Shown: positions 1 to 6,311, numbered from the stretch's first letter. The stretch is DNA of 7,003 nt from Actinomycetes bacterium (GCA_023432305.1 JAEYUT010000235.1:1-7003), one strand, 5' to 3'. Numbers and translations are program-made. The notes: generated by a model from the sequence alone, not told the origin.

Positions 1-429
1 CCGCACCCGGGCGCGCATGAGCGCAGGGATTCCGGCACGGCGGCCGCCGCCGGCGACCGCGCGGTGAGCGGTTCGCGCGGCGTAGCGTGTGGTAGCCGCG
101 GCGTTGAAGACCTCTTCGAAGGCCTGGCCGCGGGTCTTGCCGGTCTCCGACTGCACCGCATCCAGCAGCAGTTCGCGCCGCTCGAGCAGCAGATCGTGCC
201 CGCGCAGGAGCACGCGGCGACGGTGAGCGGGCCCAGCCGCCCACCAGGCTGCCTGGGCGACCCGGGCGCGCTGGGCTGCCTGCTTCACTTCGTCGAGTGT
301 CGCGTGGGGGAGCTCGTAGAGCTCTGCGGCCGTGAACGGCGCGATCACCGAGACGGTGCCGCCGGAAGTTCCTGCGAGGTCGCGTGCGAGCTCGTCGGCG
401 AGCGGGCGGGTCAGCATCGAGCCGGTCAT
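1..429 (-). CDS. Aldehyde dehydrogenase, succinate-semialdehyde dehydrogenase-like (N-terminal 143 residues; runs off left edge)
   Basis: Read on the minus strand, an uninterrupted frame runs from ATG at 429-427 to the left edge; the C-terminal part, including the catalytic Cys and Glu, lies outside the window. Visible features are the start of an NAD(P)-dependent aldehyde dehydrogenase fold: an APFTAAELYELP segment (about residues 30-41), a helical region with RRRVLLRGHDLLLERRE (about 70-86) and the segment SETGKTRGQAFEEVFNAA (about 94-111), which strongly recalls the E-[ST]-GK-R-AFEE pattern of actinobacterial succinate-semialdehyde dehydrogenases (GabD2 type). The family oxidises an aldehyde to the carboxylate in the cytoplasm. 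The start is supported by a TAGACT hexamer ending 6 nt upstream, as in a leaderless transcript. The gene is divergent from a transporter/PLP-lyase operon, so it may oxidise an aldehyde made there. The family call is firm; the substrate is inferred only from resemblance. Confidence 0.85.
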   Translation of the reverse strand, partial: MTGSMLTRPLADELARDLAGTSGGTVSVIAPFTAAELYELPHATLDEVKQAAQRARVAQAAWWAAGPAHRRRVLLRGHDLLLERRELLLDAVQSETGKTRGQAFEEVFNAAATTRYAARTAHRAVAGGGRRAGIPALMRARVR

Positions 430-435
430 GCGACG

Positions 436-441
436 AGTCTA
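436..441 (-). promoter_or_regulatory. Putative -10 element of the aldehyde dehydrogenase gene (TAGACT)
   Basis: On the minus strand, TAGACT fits the actinobacterial TANNNT -10 pattern and ends 6 nt before the ATG at 429. That spacing would place the transcription start at or next to the start codon. No Shine-Dalgarno sequence is visible in those 6 nt, which fits leaderless translation. I see no convincing -35 hexamer; the place where the -35/-10 spacer would lie is occupied by a palindrome. Confidence 0.45.
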
Positions 442-442
442 A

Positions 443-460
443 GTTGGACGCGCGTCCCAC
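443..460. promoter_or_regulatory. Palindromic operator-like site between divergent genes
   Basis: The core GGACGCGCGTCC (446-457) is a perfect 12-bp palindrome. The next position on each side mismatches (445/458), then two more bases pair (443-444 with 459-460), giving an 18-bp site with one mismatched pair. It lies just upstream of the putative -10 of the aldehyde dehydrogenase gene, within its -35/-10 spacer, and about 50 bp upstream of the putative -10 of the transporter gene. Size, symmetry and position are typical of an operator for a dimeric regulator such as a TetR-family repressor. No regulator gene is in the window, so the protein that binds is unknown. Confidence 0.5.
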
Positions 461-507
461 TTCCGACCCCATACCGGGGGAGGTGCAGCAGACAGAGCGG
501 TCGGCGA

Positions 508-513
508 TAGTCT
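508..513 (+). promoter_or_regulatory. Putative -10 element of the transporter/PLP-lyase operon (TAGTCT)
   Basis: TAGTCT matches TANNNT and ends 7 nt before the transporter ATG at 521. No purine-rich Shine-Dalgarno sequence stands in the usual window before the ATG, so the operon is probably expressed from a leaderless or nearly leaderless mRNA. There is no recognisable -35 at 16-18 bp spacing, which may mean that an activator or an alternative sigma factor is needed. Confidence 0.4.
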
Positions 514-520
514 GACGCGC

Positions 521-1921
521 ATGACGACGACGTCACCCCGGATCGGCACCTCCACCATCGCCCGCTACGCGGCCGGATCCATCGGCACGGGAGGGTTCGG
601 CACTCTCCCGGGCCTCGTGCTCGCGATCTACCTCACCGACACCCTCGGGGTCGCGGCGATCTGGGTGGGACTCATCATCGGCGTCGCCAAGGTGTGGGAC
701 GTGCTCATCGACCCGGTGATCGGCGGGGCGAGCGATCGCAGCCGGGCCGCGTCGGGGACCCGTCGCCGCTTCATGCTGCTGGGTGCCGCGTTGCTGCCGC
801 TGTTCTTCGTGCTCACGTTCGCCGTCGCGCCGGGCGTCGGCCCTGTGGCGGGTGGGATCTGGGTCGCGGTGGCGTTCCTCCTCGCGGCGACCGCGTTCAG
901 TCTGTTCCAGGTGCCCTACATCACGCTGCCCGCGGAGATCGTGCCCGACTATGACGGGCGCACTCGCCTGCTCTCGGCACGCGTCGTGGTGCTCACCTTC
1001 GCGATCCTGCTGTTCGGTGCGGGCGGCCCCGAGCTGCGGGAGCTGTTCGGCGGATCCACGCCCGAGGGCTACCTCGGGATGGCGATCATCGCGGGACTTC
1101 TGCTCGGACTCGGCATGCTCGTCGCGTCGACCTCCGCTCCGCGCGGTCTCCCCGCGGGAGCGCCCGGCCGCGTCTCGATCGCAGCCTTCTACGCCGGCGG
1201 CATCGCCGCCCTGCGACGCAGCCGCGCATTCCGCACGTTGCTGGGCACCTTCGCCCTGCAGGCCCTCGCAACGGGGATGATGCTGGCAGGCGCCGCCTAC
1301 GTGGCCAAGTGGGTGCTCGGAGATGAGCGCGCCACCACCTTCCTGTTCCTCGCGCTCATCGCTCCGGCGCTGCTGTTCGCTCCCGTCTGGGCGCGGATCT
1401 CCGCGCGCACGAGCAAGGAATGGGCCTTCGGGGTCGCGTCGATGATGTTCGGCCTCGCGGCGCTGTCGCTCGTGATCATGCTGTGGGCGCCCGGGCCGTG
1501 GATCTACCTGCCTGTCGGGGTGGCGGGCGCCGCGTACGCCGGGATGCAGACGCTCCCGATGGCGATGCTTCCCGACGTGATCTCGCACGACGCCCGGCAG
1601 CACGGGGAAGGCCGCGCTGGCGTGTTCGGCGGAGTGTGGACGGCGGGCGAGACCACCGGCATGGCGCTCGGCGCCGTCGTCCTGTCGCTCGCGCTCGCCG
1701 CGACCGGATATCAGGAGTCCGTGGCGGGCGCCGTGGTGGGGCAGAGCGAGCTCGCGATCGCGGGCATCGTGCTGAGCTTCAGCGTCATCCCCGCGATCAT
1801 GATCGCGGTGAGCCTGCTGACACTCGGGCGCTACCCGCTGCGCCGCGGCGACATCGATCTCGCGGCAGAGGCCGAAGGTGCCGCTGCCGAGAACGGCGCG
1901 GAGGCTGAGGGCGCCCGATGA
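521..1921 (+). CDS. MFS transporter of the GPH (MelB-like, MFS_2) cation symporter family
   Basis: This is a 466-residue, very hydrophobic protein with the length and pattern of a 12-helix major facilitator. The N-terminal half carries hallmarks of the glycoside-pentoside-hexuronide:cation symporter family: VWDVLIDPVIGG (residues 58-69), with two Asp (D60, D64) spaced like the cation-site Asp pair of MelB; the loop SDRSRAASGTRRR (71-83); and LFQVPYITLPAEIVPDYDGRTRL (about 128-150) between helices IV and V. By my alignment from memory, the third MelB cation-site Asp (helix IV) is Gln130 here and the helix XI Lys is a Thr near 378, so cation coupling may differ. The last ~20 residues form a soluble Ala/Glu-rich tail. 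The family moves sugars but also lysolipids (animal MFSD2 proteins). The stop overlaps the next start in ATGA, so this is an operon with coupled translation. The substrate cannot be read from sequence. Confidence 0.9.
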   Translation: MTTTSPRIGTSTIARYAAGSIGTGGFGTLPGLVLAIYLTDTLGVAAIWVGLIIGVAKVWDVLIDPVIGGASDRSRAASGTRRRFMLLGAALLPLFFVLTFAVAPGVGPVAGGIWVAVAFLLAATAFSLFQVPYITLPAEIVPDYDGRTRLLSARVVVLTFAILLFGAGGPELRELFGGSTPEGYLGMAIIAGLLLGLGMLVASTSAPRGLPAGAPGRVSIAAFYAGGIAALRRSRAFRTLLGTFALQALATGMMLAGAAYVAKWVLGDERATTFLFLALIAPALLFAPVWARISARTSKEWAFGVASMMFGLAALSLVIMLWAPGPWIYLPVGVAGAAYAGMQTLPMAMLPDVISHDARQHGEGRAGVFGGVWTAGETTGMALGAVVLSLALAATGYQESVAGAVVGQSELAIAGIVLSFSVIPAIMIAVSLLTLGRYPLRRGDIDLAAEAEGAAAENGAEAEGAR

Positions 1922-3435
1922 TCGAACCGCGCTCCCGCGACGAGGTGCTCGCACGACTGGCGCAGCTGCGCGCCCTCGACCCGCCGACGCACGGCGGCCG
2001 CGTGCTGAGCTACGTGTACGACCCGGGCACCGCCGAGCTCGATGAGCTCGCGGCTGCGGCGATCCGCGCCGTGCAGCCCCTCAACGGACTCGACCCGACG
2101 ACGTTCCGGTCGGTCGCGGTGCTCGAAGCGGAGCTCGTGGGCTTCGCACGTCAGATGCTGCACGGGGATGATGACACGGTCGGCTCGGTGACGACAGGCG
2201 GCACCGAGAGCTGCCTGCTCGCGGTGAAGGCTGCGCGGGACGCCTGGCGGGCGGCGCATCCGGAAGGCCGGGCGCGCCTCGTCGCCCCCGCCACTGTGCA
2301 CGCCGCGTTCCACAAGGCGGCTGAGTACTTCGATGTCGAGCTCGACCTCGTGCCCACAGCCCCCGACGGCGCGGTCGCGGCGGCGGATGTCGCGGCGCGC
2401 CTGGGCGACGACGTCGCGCTCGTGGTGCTGTCGGCTCCGAGCTACCCGACGGGCGCGCTCGACCCGGTCGCCGAGGTGGCGGCCGAGGCGGCGGCGCGCG
2501 GCATCCGGCTCCACGTCGACGCGTGCTTCGGCGGATTCGTGCTGCCGTTCTGGGAGGAGGCGGGCGGCGATCCGCTGCTCCCGTGGGACTTCCGCGTCGA
2601 GGGCGTCACGAGCATCAGCGCCGACGCACACAAGTACGGCTACGCCCCGAAGGGCGCCTCGGTGCTGCTGCACCGCAGCCGCGCGCTTCAGCGCAGCCAG
2701 TTCTTCGCGACGACGCGCTGGCCCGGCTACCCCGTGGTGAACCCCACGCTGCTCGGTTCGAAGTCGGCCGCGCCGCTCGCGGCGGCGTGGGCGCTCGCCG
2801 CGAGCCTGGGCCGTGCGGGCTTCGTCGAGCTGACCGCGCGGTGCGTGCGGGCTACGTGCGAGCTGCGGGCGGCGATCGACCGGATCGAGGGACTCGCGGT
2901 CGTGGGCGATCCCGTGGGGCCGCTGCTCGCGGTCGCTGCCGACACCGCTCTCCCGCTCGAGCGGCAGGTCGACCCGCACCATTGGGCGGACGCCGTGCGC
3001 GGGCAGGGCTTCGTGCTGCAGCTGCAGCCGGCGACGCGCCCTGAGACGGGCGTGCGCATCCCCTCGACCACGCACCTGACCGTCACGCCTGTCACCGAGC
3101 GTGTGCTTCCGGATCTCATCGCCGCGCTCGAGGCGGGCGCGGATGCGGTGCGCGGTGTGCCGCACGCGGATGCGGCTCCGCTGGTGGCGGGGCTCCCCGC
3201 GCTCGCCGCCTCCGACCTCGACCCCGACACGGCGTGGGGGCTCCTGCAGGGCTTCGGCATCGGGGGAGACGGGGGCCTGCCCGACCAGCAGGCGCCGCTG
3301 CTCGCCCTCATCGAGGCGCTGCCGGCCGAGCTCGCGGAGCGTCTGCTGGTCGAGGTGATCGCGCGCGTCGTGGAGCCCGCCGCGAGCATCGGCGCGAACG
3401 GGCCGGGAGGAGCACGCCCCGACGCGGGCGGCTAG
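1918..3435 (+). CDS. PLP-dependent lyase, sphingosine-1-phosphate lyase-like (group II decarboxylase fold)
   Basis: This is a 505-residue soluble fold-type I PLP enzyme. Landmarks in order: TTGGTES (92-98, cofactor phosphate loop), HAAFHKAAEYF (128-138, with H128 in the ring-stacking position), HVDACFGG (199-206, D201 to the pyridine nitrogen), DFRVEGVTSISADAHKYGYAPKG (224-246) with Schiff-base lysine K239, and NPTLLGSK (275-282). The stretch 224-246 is nearly identical to eukaryotic S1P lyase. K245, six residues after the catalytic lysine, matches a lysine that, as I recall, helps bind substrate phosphate in bacterial S1P lyase. The family splits phosphorylated long-chain bases into an aldehyde and phosphoethanolamine. 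There is no N-terminal membrane anchor, unlike the animal enzyme. Residues ~411-505 are an Ala/Pro/Gly-rich tail not needed for the fold. Translation is coupled to the transporter (ATGA; GAGG at 1907-1910). Actinobacteria are not known for sphingolipids, so the substrate is open; an amino-acid decarboxylase is the alternative. Confidence 0.85.
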   Translation: MIEPRSRDEVLARLAQLRALDPPTHGGRVLSYVYDPGTAELDELAAAAIRAVQPLNGLDPTTFRSVAVLEAELVGFARQMLHGDDDTVGSVTTGGTESCLLAVKAARDAWRAAHPEGRARLVAPATVHAAFHKAAEYFDVELDLVPTAPDGAVAAADVAARLGDDVALVVLSAPSYPTGALDPVAEVAAEAAARGIRLHVDACFGGFVLPFWEEAGGDPLLPWDFRVEGVTSISADAHKYGYAPKGASVLLHRSRALQRSQFFATTRWPGYPVVNPTLLGSKSAAPLAAAWALAASLGRAGFVELTARCVRATCELRAAIDRIEGLAVVGDPVGPLLAVAADTALPLERQVDPHHWADAVRGQGFVLQLQPATRPETGVRIPSTTHLTVTPVTERVLPDLIAALEAGADAVRGVPHADAAPLVAGLPALAASDLDPDTAWGLLQGFGIGGDGGLPDQQAPLLALIEALPAELAERLLVEVIARVVEPAASIGANGPGGARPDAGG

Positions 3436-4496
3436 AGCAGGGAACGGCCGGCGAGTCCGCGTCCGCGTGCCGCGATCGCATCCGCGAGACGTGCGAGCTC
3501 GGTTGCGGCCGGATCGGCGGAGTTCGTGAGCGTGACGGGGGCGCCGGTGTCGCCCGCACCGGGCACACCCTCCGAGAGGGGGATGCGCGCGAGCACGGGT
3601 ACGTCGAGACGCCGGGCCACCTCGTCGCCGCCGCCGGACCCGAAGATCCCACCCGACATGTTCTCGACGACGCCGATGACGGTCTGGCCGGTCTGGCGGG
3701 CGAGGAGCCCCGAACGCTCCGCGACCCCTGCGGCGGCCTGCTGCGGGGTCGTGACGACGAGCACCTCCGCGTTCGGCAGAAGCTGCCCGAGAGTGATCGC
3801 CACATCGCCCGTGCCGGGCGGCAGGTCGACCAGCAGCACATCGAGGTCGCCGAAGTGCACATCCGTGAGGAACTGCTGAATCGTGCGGTGCAGCAGCGGG
3901 CCGCGCCACGACACGGGCGTGCCGTTCTCCACGAACATGCCGATCGAGATGACCTTCACCCCGTGCGCCACGGGCGGCAGGATCATGTCGCCCACCTGGG
4001 TGGGCTTCGCATCCGGGATGCCCAGGATGCCGGGGATCGAGAAGCCGAAGACGTCGGCATCCACGAGCCCCACCGCGAGACCGCGGGAGGCGAGAGCGAC
4101 GGCGAGCTCGGCCGTGATGGTCGACTTGCCGACGCCCCCCTTGCCTGAGCTCACCGCGATGACGCGGGTGAGCGTGCCGGGGCCGAACGGCATCGCCCTG
4201 GTGCCGCGCAGGCGCTCCACGAGCGCGGTGCGCTGTGCGGGAGACATCACCCCGACCTCGAGATCGATCGCGTCGACGCCGGGAACCGCGAGAACCGCGT
4301 CACGGACATCGCGTTCGATGCGGTCGGCCGCCGGGCAGCCGACGATCGTCAGATTCACCGCGACGCGCGCGGTCGGACCGTCGACGGCGACATCCGCCAC
4401 CATGTCGAGCTCGGTGATGGGGCGGCGGATCTCCGGATCGACGACGCGCGCGAGAGCAGCGCGGACCGCATCCGCGGTGGGGGGCGATGCGCTCAC
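3432..4496 (-). CDS. mrp: Mrp/ApbC/NBP35-family P-loop ATPase with N-terminal MIP18 (DUF59) domain
   Basis: This is a 354-residue cytoplasmic protein. Residues ~5-80 form a MIP18/DUF59 domain with VDPEIRRPITEL (19-30) and GCPAAD (53-58). The ATPase follows: deviant Walker A SSGKGGVGKST (116-126), switch region DADVFGFSIPG (146-156) and Walker B-type DLPPGTGD (224-231). Family members carry or insert iron-sulfur clusters. The loop after VENMS (277-281) is short and lacks the CxxC pair that binds the bridging cluster in canonical family members; the only cysteine in the protein is C54. The start is GTG at 4496-4494, overlapping the stop of the upstream DUF1003 gene (GTGA), so translation is probably coupled; no well-placed Shine-Dalgarno is seen. 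The stop TAG overlaps the stop of the convergent PLP-lyase gene. It is the last gene of a three-gene minus-strand operon. Confidence 0.95.
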   Translation of the reverse strand: MSASPPTADAVRAALARVVDPEIRRPITELDMVADVAVDGPTARVAVNLTIVGCPAADRIERDVRDAVLAVPGVDAIDLEVGVMSPAQRTALVERLRGTRAMPFGPGTLTRVIAVSSGKGGVGKSTITAELAVALASRGLAVGLVDADVFGFSIPGILGIPDAKPTQVGDMILPPVAHGVKVISIGMFVENGTPVSWRGPLLHRTIQQFLTDVHFGDLDVLLVDLPPGTGDVAITLGQLLPNAEVLVVTTPQQAAAGVAERSGLLARQTGQTVIGVVENMSGGIFGSGGGDEVARRLDVPVLARIPLSEGVPGAGDTGAPVTLTNSADPAATELARLADAIAARGRGLAGRSLL

Positions 4497-4999
4497 GAGA
4501 CGGCCTCGTCCTCGGCCTTCTCGCGGTCGAGCTCCTCCAGCAGGGCCCGCAGCTCGTGGCGGATGAAGTCCTTCGTCGCGACCTCCTTCATCGCGAGCCG
4601 CAGAGCCACGACCTCGCGCGCCAGGTACTCGGTGTCCGCGAGGTTGCGCTCGGCGCGCTGGCGGTCCTGCTCGATCTGCACCCGGTCGCGGTCGTCCTGT
4701 CGGTTCTGCGCGAGCAGGATGAGGGGGGCCGCATATGACGCCTGCAGCGAGAGCACGAGGGTGAGGGCGATGAAGCCGTAGTCGGCGCGGTCGAACTGCA
4801 GATGCCCGGGGGCGAAGGTGTTCCAGCTCATCCAGGCGAGCACGAACACGCTCAGGCCGATGAGGAACCAGGGAGTGCCCATGCCGCGGGCGATCGCCTC
4901 CGTCGCGCGTCCGAAGCGGTCGCTTCCCGAGCTGCGGAAGCCGAATGCGGGGCGGGGGCTCTTCGGGGCGTCCATGCGCGGTTCGCTACGACGTGCCAT
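4493..4999 (-). CDS. DUF1003-family membrane protein
   Basis: This is a 168-residue protein with the DUF1003 layout: a basic soluble N-terminus (1-40), two hydrophobic segments (about 44-60, FLIGLSVFVLAWMSWN, and about 74-98, GFIALTLVLSLQASYAAPLI), then a highly charged helix (about 99-165, QNRQDDRDRVQIEQDRQRAER onwards) likely to form a cytoplasmic coiled coil. The motif LQASYAAPLILLAQNRQ (85-101) is characteristic. The molecular function of DUF1003 is not established. The ATG at 4999 is chosen because an AAGGAGG lies 7 nt upstream; it is the only strong Shine-Dalgarno in the window. The start lies 14 nt inside the end of the MgtE_N/CBS gene and the stop overlaps the mrp start, so it is the middle gene of the operon. 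The family call is confident; no function is assigned. Confidence 0.93.
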   Translation of the reverse strand: MARRSEPRMDAPKSPRPAFGFRSSGSDRFGRATEAIARGMGTPWFLIGLSVFVLAWMSWNTFAPGHLQFDRADYGFIALTLVLSLQASYAAPLILLAQNRQDDRDRVQIEQDRQRAERNLADTEYLAREVVALRLAMKEVATKDFIRHELRALLEELDREKAEDEAVS

Positions 5000-6299
5000 T
5001 CGGAGTCCTCCTTCCTCGCGTCGGGATGGTCGCGGTGTTCGTGGTCAGGGGAGCTGTGTGCTCCTCGCCGGGCGAACTTCGCCAGTCATCGGGAAGCAGA
5101 TAGTCGAGGACGTCATCGATCGTCACCACCCCGACGAGTCGGCCCAGCTCATCGACGACCGGGAGCGAGACGAGGTTGTAGCTGGCGAGGATGCGCGCCA
5201 CCTCGGCGGCGCTCGTCTCGGGACGCACCGGCTCGAGGTTCGAGTCGATGAGAGCGCCGAGACGCTCGTGCGGCGGGTAGCGCAGCATGCGCTGGAAATG
5301 CACGACACCGAGGAAGCGGCCCGTCGGCGGCTCGTACGGCGGGAGGGTGACGCACACGGCGGCACCGAGCGCGGGCGCGAGCTCGTGTCGGCGGATGAGG
5401 GCGAGGCCCTCCGCGACGGTCGCGTCGGCGGAGACGATGATGGGCTCGGTGGTCATGAGACCACCAGCGGTCTCGGGGGCGTAGTTCAGCAGGAAGCGCA
5501 CATCGTCGGCCTCCTCGGGCTGCATGAGGCCCAGCAGCGCTTCGCCCCGCTCACCGGGAAGCTGCGCGATGAGGTCGGCAGCGTCATCCGGCTGCATCTG
5601 GTCGAGCACGTCGGCTGCGCGCTCGTCGTCGAGCTGCGTGAGGATGTCGACCTGCTCCTGCTCGGGCATCTCCTCGAGCGCATCCGCCAGACGGTCATCC
5701 GGGAGCTCCTCGGCGACCTCGAAGCGACGCTCCACCGGAAGGTCGAGAAGAGTGGACGCGAGGTCGGCGGGCAGGAGGTCGGCATAGGTGGCGATCAGGT
5801 GCTCCGCCGACTGGGCTTCGCCCGGCGCGTTCTTCTCCCGCACATCCACCCACGCGGCCAGCAGCGTGGGACCCTTCGCGAAAGGCGTGGCGCTCGTGCG
5901 GGGGCGGCGCAGGAACAGCTCGCCCACACGCCATTCGCCGGGACCCGTCTCGACGATCGCGACATCCTCGATGGTCGCATCGCCGGATCCGTCGCGCAGC
6001 GTCACCTGCCGCCCGAGAAGCTCGGCGATCACCCGCACCTCGCCGCCGCGCTGCTCGAAGCGGCGCAGGTTGATGAGGCCCGTGGTGATGATCTGACCCG
6101 CGCCGATGCTGGTGACGCGCCCGATCGAGAGGAACACGCGACGACGTCCCGGGATCTCGACGATGAGTCCGACGACGCGCGGAGACGCATTGTGCCGGTA
6201 CACGACGAGGACGTCGCGCACCCGACCGACCCGGTCGCCGTTGGGGTCGAAGACGGAGCACCCGGCAAGACGGGCGACGAAGACTCTCGTGGCGCTCAC
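4986..6299 (-). CDS. PRC-barrel/MgtE_N/CBS-domain protein without a transport domain
   Basis: This is a soluble protein of 437 residues. The N-terminus (1 to ~80) resembles a PRC-barrel, with VFDPNGDRVGRVRDVLV (16-32), and a second beta-rich segment runs to ~150. Residues ~165-275 form an acidic MgtE_N-type helical repeat (many DD/EE pairs, e.g. LDDERAADVLDQM, DDAADLIAQLPGE), ending in the MgtE-like YAPETAGGLMTTEP (273-286). A CBS pair follows (~280-345 and ~350-402, with SLPVVDELGRLVGVVTIDDV), then a disordered tail. In MgtE channels these parts sense cytosolic Mg2+ and gate the pore; here the membrane pore is missing, so a sensor or regulator role is inferred. The start is GTG at 6299, 6 nt after a TAGGGT hexamer, and gives MSATRVFVARL; an in-frame TTG two codons upstream is less likely. 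It is the first gene of the operon with DUF1003 and mrp. Proteins of this architecture are often annotated simply as magnesium transporters, which would be misleading here. Confidence 0.92.
   Translation of the reverse strand: MSATRVFVARLAGCSVFDPNGDRVGRVRDVLVVYRHNASPRVVGLIVEIPGRRRVFLSIGRVTSIGAGQIITTGLINLRRFEQRGGEVRVIAELLGRQVTLRDGSGDATIEDVAIVETGPGEWRVGELFLRRPRTSATPFAKGPTLLAAWVDVREKNAPGEAQSAEHLIATYADLLPADLASTLLDLPVERRFEVAEELPDDRLADALEEMPEQEQVDILTQLDDERAADVLDQMQPDDAADLIAQLPGERGEALLGLMQPEEADDVRFLLNYAPETAGGLMTTEPIIVSADATVAEGLALIRRHELAPALGAAVCVTLPPYEPPTGRFLGVVHFQRMLRYPPHERLGALIDSNLEPVRPETSAAEVARILASYNLVSLPVVDELGRLVGVVTIDDVLDYLLPDDWRSSPGEEHTAPLTTNTATIPTRGRRTPNGTS
5007..5013 (-). promoter_or_regulatory. 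Strong ribosome-binding site of the DUF1003 gene (AAGGAGG)
   Basis: Read on the minus strand, AAGGAGG lies 7 nt before the ATG at 4999, inside the 3' end of the MgtE_N/CBS coding region. It decides the start of the DUF1003 gene and suggests that this membrane protein is initiated efficiently by itself, in contrast to the leaderless or coupled starts elsewhere in the window. Confidence 0.8.
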
Positions 6300-6305
6300 G
6301 GTCAA

Positions 6306-6311
6306 ACCCTA
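6306..6311 (-). promoter_or_regulatory. Putative -10 element of the MgtE_N/CBS-DUF1003-mrp operon (TAGGGT)
   Basis: On the minus strand, TAGGGT fits TANNNT and ends 6 nt before the GTG at 6299, again a leaderless-type arrangement. It argues for the GTG start, because the upstream TTG at 6305 would begin directly at the -10 edge, ahead of any transcript start. The -35 region would fall around 6329-6334, on top of the -10 and start region of the divergent stress-protein gene; no good -35 hexamer is visible there. Confidence 0.4.

Noticed and set aside
467..480. CCCC/GGGG short inverted repeat in the divergent intergenic region
   Set aside because: Only four G:C pairs with mismatched flanks; expected by chance at this base composition and far weaker than the palindrome at 443-460.
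64..510. Plus-strand open frame of 148 codons
   Set aside because: It is antisense to the aldehyde dehydrogenase start, which has clear family motifs in the opposite strand and frame.
533..1954. Minus-strand open frame of 473 codons
   Set aside because: It lies opposite the MFS transporter and is composed mainly of Arg, Glu, His and Gly; no domain or hydrophobic core is visible.
3138..3175. Two copies of an 11-bp repeat (CGCGGATGCGG)
   Set aside because: Both copies encode Ala-Asp-Ala in the tail of the PLP enzyme and belong to the generally frequent GGATGC word; no array or mobile-element structure goes with them.
1831..3909. Minus-strand open frame of 692 codons
   Set aside because: It is antisense to the PLP-lyase gene and out of frame within mrp; its Arg/Ala/His-rich composition without motifs is typical of a GC-rich shadow frame.
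6300..6305. TTG start (6305) for the MgtE_N/CBS gene
   Set aside because: The GTG two codons downstream stands 6 nt after a TAGGGT hexamer, the spacing seen at other starts here, and gives an N-terminus (MSATRVFVARL) that looks normal for the family.
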